Of a DNA stretch of 52,871 nucleotides, positions 11,069-22,236 are shown piece by piece (position 1 is the first letter of the stretch; every line of letters begins with the position of its first letter). The translations under genes were made by a program, and so were the position numbers. Below the pieces are notes generated by a model that searched no databases, was not told the DNA's origin, and was given only the letters and a program-made list of their open reading frames with translations. The stretch is from Halocafeteria seosinensis (taxonomy: Eukaryota; Sar; Bigyra; Bicosoecida). The DNA is taken from NCBI GenBank assembly GCA_001687465.1, contig LVLI01000944.1:1-52871 (forward strand), given 5' to 3'.

Positions 11069-12885
11069 TTACAAGCTCATGGATACATCCTGAGAATAGG
11101 CGAATTGGTGAGCTTCCAGAGAAGTTGCTGAATAAGATACCGCATGTCCACTCCTGCTACACTGCACTGGAGGGGCAGATCGGACGGAATCTGCTTCCAT
11201 GGCATCATGGATCTTTTTAGCTAATGTTCGGCAATGAAATTCTCGTCTTCCCCGTTCACGTGCCTCCTTTGAAAACTGCTCCACCGAAATAGCCTTCCGT
11301 TCAGCAGCTCGCCCCATCCAGTAAAAGGCGTCATCCAAGGCAGCTGATTCCGATACCAGCTCAAACAGTTGCTGAGTTAACTCATCAGTCGGAGTAGCGA
11401 GCTTGTCAACCGAAACGTCATCTAATGTCCGATCCTTGTTTTCCTCAATCCATTGTTCCATTTCCCGCTTACTTTCCGCAAGCCTGTTTTCGTATGCTTC
11501 CAGGCCTTGCACCTGGGATATCACAGCATTCCAATTTCACGTTGACATATGAAAACAAGGCGTAGACTTTTTTTCTAAGCGTACCTCTCCTTCTAATTGT
11601 TCAGAAGCAGCCTTCAGGCGACGGTGCTCTGTCAAAAGTGCCGACTGCTGGGTTTGCTCTTCTTCTATGCTTTCTGCAAACGTCGAGGAAGTCAATGGTT
11701 AGCAATATAACTCGCGATTGGACGGTGCAACCAACCTCGATGCTCGTCGAGCATACTGTGCATTTCATCTTGCAATAGTCTGACTACCCTTCGCTTTGCT
11801 TCTGCCTTTTCGGCGGGATCCTCAGACGATTGCTGCAGCAAAGACCAAAAAAGACATCAGGCACACGATAGGGCAACCGAGTTCCGTTCAATGGTAGCTT
11901 ACCCGTCCCAGTGAACTGCTTCCAGCAGAAGCAGAGGTCTGGGGTGAACCGTGCTGTGAATGAACCGAACTGCGTGACAGTTGCCAGCTTTGCTGCGATA
12001 GAGAACTGGATGGACCGTCTTCAACGTTCTGTGGGTCCACGTGTACATAGCCAGAAAAATCAGGTTCGGTATGGTCCTGAGAGGTTGATGGAATAGGGCG
12101 AGATTCGTTCCGTCTAGGTGGACGCACAGGAGGCGAGGAATGGAGCGAAGAATTGCTTGCCGAAGTTGTACGCGTATGGGCTATCGGCGGCTTTCTCCTC
12201 AGCGGGGGATACTGAGAAAAAACTGACTGCATATCAGCGATGAGAAAGATAAGACTACAATCTGCATTCCAATCCCGTAACGTGTTTAAAGTGATAAAGC
12301 CGGCTTCGTCCACATGTGGATTACTTCTTTCCACAATCAGATCTGTGAGACAAGCGCAAACAATGAGAAACGACGGAACGCCAGATAGTCACCATATATA
12401 GCATACCTTCTGTCGGTGTGACAAAGCATATAGGTGGTTCATGAGGGTACTGTGCCGGGAGAAAAACTCGGATGGGCGTCTGGTATGTAGTTCCTCTAAA
12501 CTCGGTAGGAATAACCCCCTCCAATTTCAGCAATGTTAAGGTTCGTCCATCATTGGTAGCTGCAGCAGCAAACGCAAAGGTATGATACCGAGCAAACCGC
12601 CCCTGTTTCTGTATTTTGGGAGCTCTTACTATATGTGCCTTTCTGAGGGTAGAGGTGCTTCAAGTTATGCAGTACTTGTTTCGCATCAAGTTTTACTCGC
12701 TCACTATTCTGCAATGGGACCATCGAAAATATCCGAGTGGCATGTGACGACATTTGACAGGAAAGAGACGAGAAATCAGCCTCAAAAAGCTTGCTTACCC
12801 TGGAGGTGTACACCTGTCTGCGGGTTAAATCCCCCACGATTTCATCCAGCTGTCGATACTTTTGTTCTGGATTCATTTTCTTCAC
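11069..12885 (-). CDS. TSG101: ESCRT-I subunit TSG101/VPS23
   Basis: This ESCRT-I subunit binds ubiquitin and sorts cargo into multivesicular bodies at endosomes. Seven exons join in frame (12799-12885, 12630-12708, 12407-12559, 11903-12342, 11736-11832, 11585-11673, 11069-11512), giving 462 residues. The UEV domain shows NDGRTLTLLKLEGVIPTEFRG, YPHEPPICFVTPT and SNPHVDEAGFITLNTLRDW. It is followed by a Pro/Ser linker and a coiled coil. The C-terminal steadiness box is plain: QQLFELVSESAALDDAFYWMG, then AISVEQFSKEARERGRREF. A tail of about 40 residues extends past the usual end. The UEV lacks an active-site Cys, as expected for the family. Confidence 0.95.
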
Positions 12886-13453
12886 CCTAACTTGAGATCT
12901 ACTATTTCTATTGGCACAACAGTAATCCCTCGCAAGGTATCAACTCTATAAACTGGCAAACACTACCAGGTGACTATCTGATGCAATGTTGAACTTCCAA
13001 ATCTCTGTGTGAATGGTGACTGAGAACCTACGAGCTTCTACAGATAGTGGAGACTATGCAAATTGGGTACTGCAAGTAGGAGAAGGTGAATTGCCGTCAC
13101 TGTATCGCTTCCTTCCCATATGCTGGTGAATACTGAAAACATCAATACATTGTAACTTTGTCAGGACCGTCTTCAGCGATCTGCAGAATCTGCACAACAC
13201 CCTCGATATGGGTGAAGATGCTAAATACTGGGAGATTCATGGAATATATACCTTAAATATGAGTTTTTGAATAGACGGATGTGGATGTTTGGCTCATATA
13301 CACAGGCGCGTAGGTGGGTAATAACACTGTGTATCAGGTGATCATTGTACGCAGTAGCTACACGAAACTGGAGGGCATTGGCTTGGATAGGGATTAAGTT
13401 GAGGAAATTAGAGATACGACTGGACTCTGATACAACGACGACACATGTACTCC
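12886..13453. other. intergenic, no gene seen
   Basis: About 570 bases lie between the TSG101 start and the kinesin stop, both on the minus strand. Short open frames on both strands show no domain. Nothing else was recognised. Confidence 0.4.
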
Positions 13454-15915
13454 TCATTCAACAGACCAATTTGTTCTTCTTAGTGAAGGATCGACGACAA
13501 ATTTTGATCCGAAGTCTGTTTCGATTATGTGGAGCAGCCGCTCTACTTTTCCCAAGCAAGAATTTAGCATGCCATAGAAGTCTTCACCTCTTCGATCGAT
13601 GCCTTGGGTTGACCCGCTACCGTTTTCTGAGTAGTCAGAATTCGATGAATGCATACTGCTTGTTGATTCTTCGCCGAACTTGTTGGAAGGGCTCTTGTTC
13701 GGTGGAGGGATAGTCGGGCTTGCTGGCTTGTGGACTGGCTGGTTTGTGCCGGATAGGATATCTCCCACTGATGGGAGTGCGGTCTCGAAGGTGTTTGCAG
13801 TGGCTTCGGCATCATGAGTTCCTGGAACGGTTGTGGGCGGACGATCGTGAGAAGCGCGTTTGGGGCGAGTGAACCAGTCATCATTCCTTAGATTCGCACT
13901 GTTTGCAGACTCGGTGACCGAGGGAGGATGGCTATCGGGTACAAAGCCTTGTCCCAGCCGTATCTGTACCCTCTTACAATGGCCCCACAGAGAAGGGATA
14001 AGAGGCTTGGCTACCCCGGATAATGCAGTGGAAGTTCCGAGTGAGAGTACACTACGAGCCTCTTTTGCTAGACCCGCAATGTCGACGGCATGCAAGTTTC
14101 CCTCTAACCACGGCAATTCTGGTCTTAAAGTGGCGATGAACGCCACCTCGCATGCGCCTGAGAGAGGCCCTTGTAGCAGTCTAGTGAGCTTTGAGTCGCG
14201 AAATGGAATATTGTATGTCTTCCCAGTGGAAGGCGATGGGGCGTGATGCTCAGGGCTGGACACCTTACCGGAGGTGCTCAGCGTCAACTTGCGTCTGATG
14301 GCTGCGGGAAGATGAGCCGGAGAATGGTCATGAACATGAACTTGTCCAGTCTTGGGAAGTGGGGAGCTATGCGGAATGCCTCGTAGCTCCTCTCTATATG
14401 CTGTTGAGTTCCTCTTTTGTCCACTTTTGGCTTTACTCTTCACTTGTGTTGGTGAGGAACGGCAATTATTTATCGGAAAACTATACCGAAGAGCCTTCAT
14501 GCAGCGTTCCAGAGCTCTGGGAGTGGCTCCAGCTGATATACTTGTGTGCCCGTTGGTTCTATATTTTGAGTGGGTGCAACCAGGAGCGACAGTCTCCACT
14601 ATCCTCATTCGTGATTTCGTGGATTTTTCTCCGTTGTATTGGGCCAAGTCAATGTCATAGACGACGCTCATTTTGGAGGGAAGGTGGCATGTTTTAGCGT
14701 AGATGTCGGAGTCATTAGCGGCTGCGGTCAGCTTGTTCCTAAGTTGCTTCGTTGCATATTCAAGTCGCGATAGGGCTTCTTCTATCTGGTGCAAGGAGGT
14801 ATATGCACTATCAGCTTCCTCTACGGTGACAAATGACTTCATTTTTCGAATAGATTCCAGTACTGAATATCGTAGAGATGTTAGGTCACTGTGGTGAGAC
14901 TGAACTGTATTGAGCATCACTAACAAAGACTCCGTTCTGATATGCATTGTTCCGTCGAATGTTCGTGTCCCTATCCCAAAATGGGTCCGTAAGAGTTTAT
15001 AGCGATTATTATCAATTTTCGCACATAAGGAATCAATGTCGCCTTCGCCTTCGATTGCTTCGTGCTTAATGTTGGTAAGACCAGGGGCAGTTTCCAGGAA
15101 GTCGTCGTGCGGATCTTCTGACATGCCGATTGGCTTCGGGGGACTCACTCCATCTGGATCTTCAAGTAGATCGAATATGCGCTCATCATGGATTCCTATC
15201 GCGCTGATGCGGCAGAAGCAAGCATCTTTAGCTTGTATATGCTGTAAAACTCTAGAGCACACAAAAGTTAGTATCCCATAGCGCCGCTTCTCTAGTTTAC
15301 TTCCTGGATCCCCGAAAACAGTATAACTCTTTCCTGCAGTGCGAAGGAGCAAACAAGTAGCCAGCCGAAGACGAAGACTCTTGCATGTCTGTATAGACAG
15401 CTTACCGGAACCTGAAGGCCCATAAGTAATTACAGTCGTGCTTGTCCCCTCAATTAGAGAATCGACCAAAGGCGCAACAGACTCCTTATAAACGTCCTCC
15501 TGTGAAATAGCGCCAGTAAATACCTGCAGCAATGCGGAAGCTTCCGAGAACCAATCAACCCTGCGAAAGCTATGGCTTTGCATCATGTTTTTATTCTGCC
15601 TACCTTATCGAATTGTTGAGTCCTCGTTTTCGTGGCACTGCCAAACGGTAATTGCATCTCGATTGTGTTTCGCTCCAGGTCTACTTGTAATGTTGGTCCT
15701 GTCCCTTCCTCAGGTTGCTCGTTTTCGTTCTTGCTATTAAACGGGTCAAACTTTTGCTTTTTGTTTCGAATCTTTCGTTCCCGATTTGTGTCTGCAAACA
15801 TTGCGCTTGGTGGCGCTACTCGAGCATAGATGCGAATATGTCGTTGGAGTGCGCCACTCTCTTCAGATCGCTGGGGTGTGCCCTCCATCTTTCTGCACGT
15901 GCCAATGCTTGGCAA
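13454..15915 (-). CDS. divergent kinesin-like protein
   Basis: Exons 15604-15915, 15406-15523 and 13454-15333 join in frame to give 769 residues. The motor fold is shown by FTGAISQEDVYKESVAPLVD, the P-loop GPSGSGKS (about residues 139-146), a GIHDERIFDLLED segment, and near the motor end IPFRDSKLTRLLQ. In a normal kinesin, switch I reads SSRSH; the matching place here reads IRTESL. Switch II (DLAGSE) is replaced by VETVAPGC. A helical insertion of roughly 80-90 residues sits between these two switch positions. The C-terminal part is Ser/Pro-rich. I infer weak or absent ATPase cycling, while nucleotide binding may remain. The subfamily cannot be assigned. It is divergently transcribed from the eIF4E-family gene across about 230 bases. 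Confidence 0.85.
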
Positions 15916-16148
15916 GGCAGCATAAAGGAGAAATAGAATGCTGTCTGAATTTGAGCACCAATGCTTTCATTTGAATTCGTCCACTGATGACAATTGTGGT
16001 CCGTTGACTTCTTCGTTGGCGTACCAGACAATCATTTTGTGCCTTGAAGTTTCAAAACTTCTCAACCACCACGTGCAGGGTACATCTCAACCAGTTGGGT
16101 CTCGATCTCGCTAGGAAGACGTTTATATCGACATGCTTCTCCTTTCCA
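15916..16148. promoter_or_regulatory. short divergent promoter region
   Basis: About 230 bases separate the start codons of the minus-strand kinesin and the plus-strand eIF4E-family gene, so both promoters must lie here. If the upstream Met at 16044 is used for the latter, the gap shrinks to about 130 bases. No specific element was identified. Confidence 0.45.
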
Positions 16149-17089
16149 ATGTCTGATTTAGGCAGTAGCATCCACAACGCGGATGAGAGAGACGACGACG
16201 TTTCCTCTCCGCTGAATTGCTCTTGGGTCCTCTGGGAAGTCGTGCGACATGTTGGAGGAAAGGAGTATTTGGGATCCCTGCGGCCATTGTGTGAATTCAC
16301 TACACTAGAGGAGTACTGGCATTACATGTCACATACGCCTCCTCCCAGCATAATCTTCTCTGATGGTGCGAACAAAAAAAAAGTGATCCGGAACCCTGTG
16401 AGGTTTGTCTCGAAAACACCAGGCACAAAACACCTCGAGGAGTATAACGAAGATGTAGGACACACCAAGGTGGACCAGCAAGTACACATTGAAGGACTAG
16501 CTCTTTTTAGAGGTGGGATAATTCCGGAATGGGAGCACCCTTCAAATGCAGACGGAGCTGAATGGTCGTTTCGGAAGCGTAAGTGCCTTATGTGACGATT
16601 TTGAACTAACCAGTTTATTCACTTATGTTGACAATTACAGCTCTGGCAGCACACGTACTGGACCAATCATGGGAGGGGCTTTGTCTAGGATTGCTCTCGG
16701 AAAACATAGATTTATACTTGCCGACCTCTGGCCTACACTGTGGAGACTCTATCCAAGACGAACAAGGGCGCTCTCTCCACTGCATGAACCAAATTTGCGG
16801 GGGAAGAATCGTCGACAAAGTGAGATAACACGTTTTGTCAGCAAAATGTTTTTGCTCGTTTTCATTCCCTTAATTGCACATGCAGTGCACAAAGGGAAGA
16901 GCAGCGTATCGAGTAGAGCTGTGGTTTCGGAACGATCAAAACCAAGAGGTGGCGAACAAACTAAGGCAGAACTTAGTTTCCTGTTTGGCCGAAAAAGTTG
17001 AACGCAGTAGGGTACCGAGGTTTTCTTTGAGAAGCCACAGAGAAGCTCTCACTATGGAATACCTTAATGAGCAAAAGAGCATCGCCTAA
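16149..17089 (+). CDS. eIF4E-family cap-binding protein with a long insertion
   Basis: eIF4E proteins bind the mRNA 5' cap and control translation. Exons 16149-16578, 16641-16819 and 16886-17089 give 270 residues; an in-frame Met at 16044 would give 305. Family features are NCSWVLWE (Trp26, Trp29), TTLEEYWHYM, LFRGGIIPEWE (Trp128, Glu129) and VLDQSWEGLCLGLLSE. The Trp that normally stacks on the cap from the first loop (Trp56 in human eIF4E) is Tyr40 here, as in class II/III relatives. The second cap Trp and its Glu are kept. About 40 extra residues (roughly 74-112), rich in charged residues, are inserted before the second cap loop. The role may be a specialised or repressive 4E rather than general initiation. 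Confidence 0.86.
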
Positions 17090-17202
17090 TTGCTCACTGC
17101 GGAACTTGGTAATACAAGTTGCATCCGCTGGGCCGCCGGTGCTTTTTGAATGTTTTGCAGAAGCCTGTACCAGACTGAAACACCCTTAAGCGTACATAGT
17201 CA

Positions 17203-17897
17203 TCAACCGCGAAAACCAGCGGTCCACGCGATTGCAGGATTCCCTTTATTGTCGGAAACAGATGGATTTGCGCCTGTCTTGAGGAGCAACGATACTATTT
17301 GGTCATAGTTGAATCGAGACGCACAATGCAACGGTGTTTCGCCGGAGGAGTCCTTGGCATTGACATTTGCCCCATGATGTACTAGCGAGTGCACAATACT
17401 CTCTATTCCTGCCTGTGTGAATAGGAGAATCATTATAAAGCCGAACATTCAGTTTATTGAGATGAGCGAGCGACATACTGCACAGGCGTAATGCAAAGCT
17501 GTTCGCTGATAGGCATCAGCAGTGCTCGCATTTGCTCCGATTGAAAGGAGAGTCTCTACTGCTTTGGTACGTCCATGCTTGCATGCTTCCAGCAACGGGG
17601 TAGATTGAAATATATCTAATTCGTTCACCTTATTTTGTTTCTCCGTGTCCGATAAGCCGCTAAGTTTGTCGGTAATTGTTTCGTATTCGCCGTAAGCCGC
17701 TGAATTCAAGGTATCGCAGGTAAAACATAGCGCACAAGATTCGGAACGTAATTTATCTCCTTACCAGCAGAGTGCAAGTCTACTTCCAAAGCAGATAAAT
17801 ACTCGTCTTCCACTACTTCGTTTTTGTCACTCTCCTTCGCTTCCTTAGAGAACGCTGACAGTATCTCCTCTTCCTCTTCTGACTGCCTCCTTGACAT
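17203..17897 (-). CDS. small ankyrin-repeat protein
   Basis: Exons 17765-17897, 17479-17699 and 17203-17412 join in frame to give 187 residues. The N-terminus is acidic. Three or more ankyrin repeats follow: STPLLEACKHGRTKAVETLL, then RTALHYACA, then GETPLHCASRFNYDQIVSLL with a NPAIAWTA remnant at the end. Ankyrin repeats bind other proteins and the partner cannot be inferred. The size and solenoid resemble gankyrin-like adaptors, but nothing specific supports that. Its stop codon is 113 bases from the eIF4E-family stop, in convergent orientation. Confidence 0.85.
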
Positions 17898-19665
17898 TGG
17901 TGCGAGGCATACAGTCCTACTTGTATTGAGGCAAATGATTAAAATGATAAATTATATTTGTACAAGGAGCGCTCAACTTGCGATGAACGCTCGGACCCTA
18001 CTAGGAAGTATTCGCTGGTGAGCTAAGGACAGGATACGACCACATGCAAGTCCTAGTAGATGGATTGTTAATGACAATACTACATCTTCTCCCTCCTCAA
18101 ATCAAAATAAACTCCTCTGCCCAGCTCTGCAACTGACTGTGAAGGTGGGACTTCGCCACTTCCAAAGTTTTCAAACTTCCTTCTTGTCAACTTCCGCTCT
18201 CACGGAAGTGATATGCATGGTGCGTTGTCCCAATATCGCTAGTTTATAAAACTTGATTTTCTCCGCTCTACTGTATGCCTTCGTCTTTCCAAAGCCGTGC
18301 GGCCAAGAGGATTCTACCCGGTACGGTAGCATCTTCCTAAGTTTCCGGTCGAACCAGAAAAGCTGTTTGACCAGTACCTACACTTGTACATCAATAGCTA
18401 TTATGATAGTGGCAGTGGCTCCTGTGACATCAGCCATTGGAGTTTCGTCGCTGTCATGCCTTCCGTCAACAATTGTATCCTGCTCTCAGATACCACCAGG
18501 AACTCTTCCTTTTTCGGTTATCTACTTCACTGCCAGACAAATTACGAATTTTCCTCGTTCTTGGGAGACATGTGACGTTTTGTTTCGGGGATGCGCATAG
18601 GAGATGAAGCGATGACGTCAAACGAACTTCTTCCGATTTTTTCCTACGTATACGGGACGGATTTTTGTCTTCTGCGCGCCATCTCCATTTATACGTCCCG
18701 CTTAATACGTTATGGGAAGTTTGCATAATCAAAATCCGAAAGAAACGACCAATACTTGCAGTGTAATTCTCCTTTAACTGCGCCCAAGGGAAGCACAGGA
18801 AAGTGATAATTCCTCTTTCACTTACATGCTTTCACTGCTATTTTCCTGATTACCGACTCATTTATCTTTGTTAATGCATACAGATGGATCAGACAACACT
18901 CAGGACTAGTTTTAAATCGAGGGACACTGTTCCGTTGTTCTTTAAAACGCGCTGATCATGGGTTCAATGGAGGTGTGTGTTCCGTTACAAGTTGCAGTTT
19001 TTCCAACTTCTTTTTTTAGTTGCTATTCGTTAAACAATAGTACTCGAGACAACTGGCTTGTAAAACTGATCGGACAACAAGAGTGTGGATTATAAATTTC
19101 CTCAATCGTGTTTGAGGCCCCGTATTCTGCGCAGTGCTTACTTAAGGCCTTTGTGTCACTTTGTCTGAACACGCGCCCGCAGCGCATTTTGCCGCTAGTT
19201 TTACATCGGGGAAACATTGTTTAATACTTTATAACTTTTCCCCAAAATTTCCCTTGGTAAAGATACATTCATAAGCACCAATATTTGAAAGGTCCGTGCC
19301 CTTTATACTGCGTATTTGTCGAAAAAAGGCTATGTAATAACTGGCGCGCCCGCATAGTGAGCGTTTTTCCTTAGATGTTTTGTGTCTAACTGAACGTAGT
19401 ATTCGACGCGTTCCGAGCCAACTGAGGGGATTTTGTAGCGTTACTCAGCATGCATTGGATCCATAACATCTTGTGCATCGTTTGTGATGCGTAAACGGGC
19501 TGAACACAAAGCAACGGATCATACTTTGAACACGCGAATCGTGACTTAGCACGGCGCGTTTCATTCGTCTATTGTTATGACATCACAGGTGACCGCCCTT
19601 GAATATTCCTTGAATAAGTTTTCAGTTATACCAAGAAGTTCTGAGGAGTCAATAGCTTGAATAAG
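17898..19665. other. long intergenic region, no gene seen
   Basis: About 1.8 kb separate the divergent ankyrin and JmjC-like genes. Several short open frames exist (for example 18253-18600 plus and 18466-18732 minus), but none shows a domain or good splice partners. No tRNA or repeat array was recognised. It may hold an unrecognised small or non-coding gene. Confidence 0.4.
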
Positions 19666-22214
19666 ATGGCAAGGAATGAGCCCCAAAAGCAGTTGAGTCA
19701 GAACGAACCAAGCGCTTCTCCTCCCCCTTTGTCTTCCAATGGTAAGCCTTCAAAAATCATTTCTTACTTTGTCGCAAAAACAATTTCAAGCAAAAATACA
19801 TGAAAACTGACAGATACATTGTCGGAACTCCTCCTATGGACAAAAGCAGCTGGTCAGCAATGGGCCGCCCATTGCGAGGCGGTAAGACAGTTTGATACAC
19901 TGTCGGTACGTTCCGCGAGAATCATACAATAACAAGCCTACCGAGACATGCGCAAACTTAAAATACAGGCTGCTATTCAAGAAATTAAGGATCTGACAGC
20001 AGAGGATATAGATGGACGCTTCCTTCCTCATAGCCGCTGGGAGACTCCAATACTGGTGCGGAGCGCAGAAAACGGCAGGAGCACTTCTACAGGAAACGAC
20101 TTACCAGTTTCGGTCTCCGGTACGAAGCATCTGCCAAGCAATTATGAAACCTATATCAGAGCTTACATTATTTGGCCTCAATTGCAGGACAACATGTACT
20201 GATACAGAAAGCCAACACTCAGCCTAGAGTTGTACCTCAAGACGAGCTCTCCAAATGTATCGAGGAGTCTCTCCGACGGTGTGATGGCATTCGTGTGATG
20301 GCCTACATCCCGCAGCCAAAAGAAGAACATCTTGGCGCATATAGTGGACTGTGCGAATTTAGTCGCTCTTTGGAAAAGTATCGTCAAACGAGACTAACCT
20401 CAAATCAGAAGTTCACGGGGCCAACGTTGCTCCAAACGGGGGCAGTGTGCACAAGCGGAACCGTTCGAATCCTTCATGTAGTGCGTGAATCCGCTTGTCA
20501 ATGGAGAAAAGTTGTTTGCGGAGAGGTTGGTTTGTTAATGGCTCCTCCCACCAATGAAAATCTGCAATATGCCGAGTTTTTCCACGGAAAGACAGAGAAA
20601 GAGTTTCGTGAGGAATTCGACGTTGTAAACTTAGCAGGAGCTCGCTTCGTGGTCCTTCGCGGCGGTGATACCATTTTCCTTCCTAGTGGGTGGGTAGTTG
20701 CCTGGTTCGCATCTTTTGACGAAGGCGTAGACCAAAACGTTTCTACTATGAAGAGCACTCGCATAACACATAAGAGCATCGGCGGAAGCTTCTATGCGGT
20801 GAGTCTCCTCAAGGAAAAGCCAGAAGCTCTCTTGTTAGCTGATCGGGCACGTTCTGCGGAGGTTGGACTTCCTCGTTTATGCCTGGAAGATTTTGTATCG
20901 GCAACATTGATGGATGCTCGGCATCAGCTGGAAAGAGGAAAACTACCCCCTGAAGCAATGCTGAAAGTTCCACACTTTTCATTTGTAGCAGCAAAATTGT
21001 TGCGCTTTAAGCAAGAGATTGTTAGCTCGTTAAAGATTAATTTTATCGAACAGATCCGCTTGACAGCTTCTATGGGAAACCACGGCCCGTCGTTGTGGAC
21101 CTCTGAAGAAATGGATCTCATTAGGGACAAGACAACAAGAGCATTGCGATATATTGAGAGCGGTTTTCACGTTTCCTCCCCCACAACGTCGCAAAGCACC
21201 TTGAATGAGAAAGAAAGTCTTCTCTGGTCCAACAAAAAGCTGCCACCACACCGTCATGGATCTCTTTTGTTCGAATCCTCAACTGACCTGGGACCGGTTA
21301 ATGACACAGCAAAGAAGATAGGTTGCAACGAGAATAGGAGAGCAAAAGCAGCTTCAGAAGATGCAGTGTCTGAAGCCTCGTCAGATAGTTGGTGTATCGT
21401 TTATCCAGGACAAGAAGAAGATCTTAACATTCCCAATCCCTTCTCTAGCGGTTTCTTACATGAGTCTCGGAGTACGGGATCAGTTTCACCTACTCTCGGC
21501 TTCACTGATACAAGTTTGTCTCGCCATAGTTCCTACGACAGTAGACGTGGAGAGGAAGTCCCGACAGGATTCATTGAAGAAATGACAGACAATAGTGTCC
21601 TAACAAAGAGGGGAAAGGATGTGCAGCTAGAGGATCAATTGGGATTGACTTGTTTCGAGGAATCAACGCTTCCTGTTGCAAACCAGGATGACTCACAGGA
21701 AAACACTTTTAGAGAGAGAAACGTTTCAAGACATTTCTCGAATCAATGCGCTGCGCCACACGACAATAGTCGCAGCTCTTACGAAGAGAAACACGGCACG
21801 AGCTCCACAGGTAAACAACGAAACCGCAACGCTAGGACTCTCATCAAAGGAAAACGAGAACGGTATACCAACCACCAATCTACCTGCCATCTTTGTGGAA
21901 ATCTTAGGACAAATGTGTTCAGTTGTCCAACATGCCCAAAGGTCTTCTGCAATTGCTGTGTGGAAAAGAAGGTCTACGAGCACGGCGAACGAGCATTTCA
22001 GAATGGTTGCCCAGGATGTTTGAAATACTGCTGCTGTCACAAAAAAACGAGCCAATGTGAAAATTTGTACCATTGTTACCGCAAATGTCCGTTGACCAGA
22101 AAGGGTAAAAGGCCTCGCATAGAGTGCGACCAACAACGACTAAAGGAATGCTCACGCGTGGCCCAGATGCTGATTCAGGAGTCCGAAGACCAACTAAAAC
22201 AAGGCAAGAAATAG
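19666..22214 (+). CDS. degenerate JmjC-domain protein with C-terminal CXXC_R1-type zinc finger
   Basis: Exons 19666-19741, 19814-19881, 19969-20119 and 20188-22214 give 773 residues. The JmjC fold is indicated by PILVRSAENG near the N-terminus, then WRKVVCGEVGLLMAPPTNEN and GGDTIFLPSGWVVAWF. This pattern is closest to KDM2/KDM7 demethylases. In active enzymes iron is held by HxD and a later His (GW-IHAV). Here the first motif reads HVV (residues 195-197) and the later His position is Val269. Two of three ligands appear lost. After a disordered Ser-rich middle, residues of about 660-735 form a Cys-rich finger (STCHLCGNL, CPTCPKVFCNCCV, CPGCLKYCCC) like the zf-4CXXC_R1 domain. I infer a catalytically inactive chromatin protein in the nucleus. 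Confidence 0.78.
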
Positions 22215-22236
22215 TTACAGAGAACATAGAGAGCAA

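Noticed and set aside
18253-18732. Open frames in the 1.8 kb intergenic region
   Set aside because: They overlap on opposite strands, have no recognisable motif and lack consistent splice signals.
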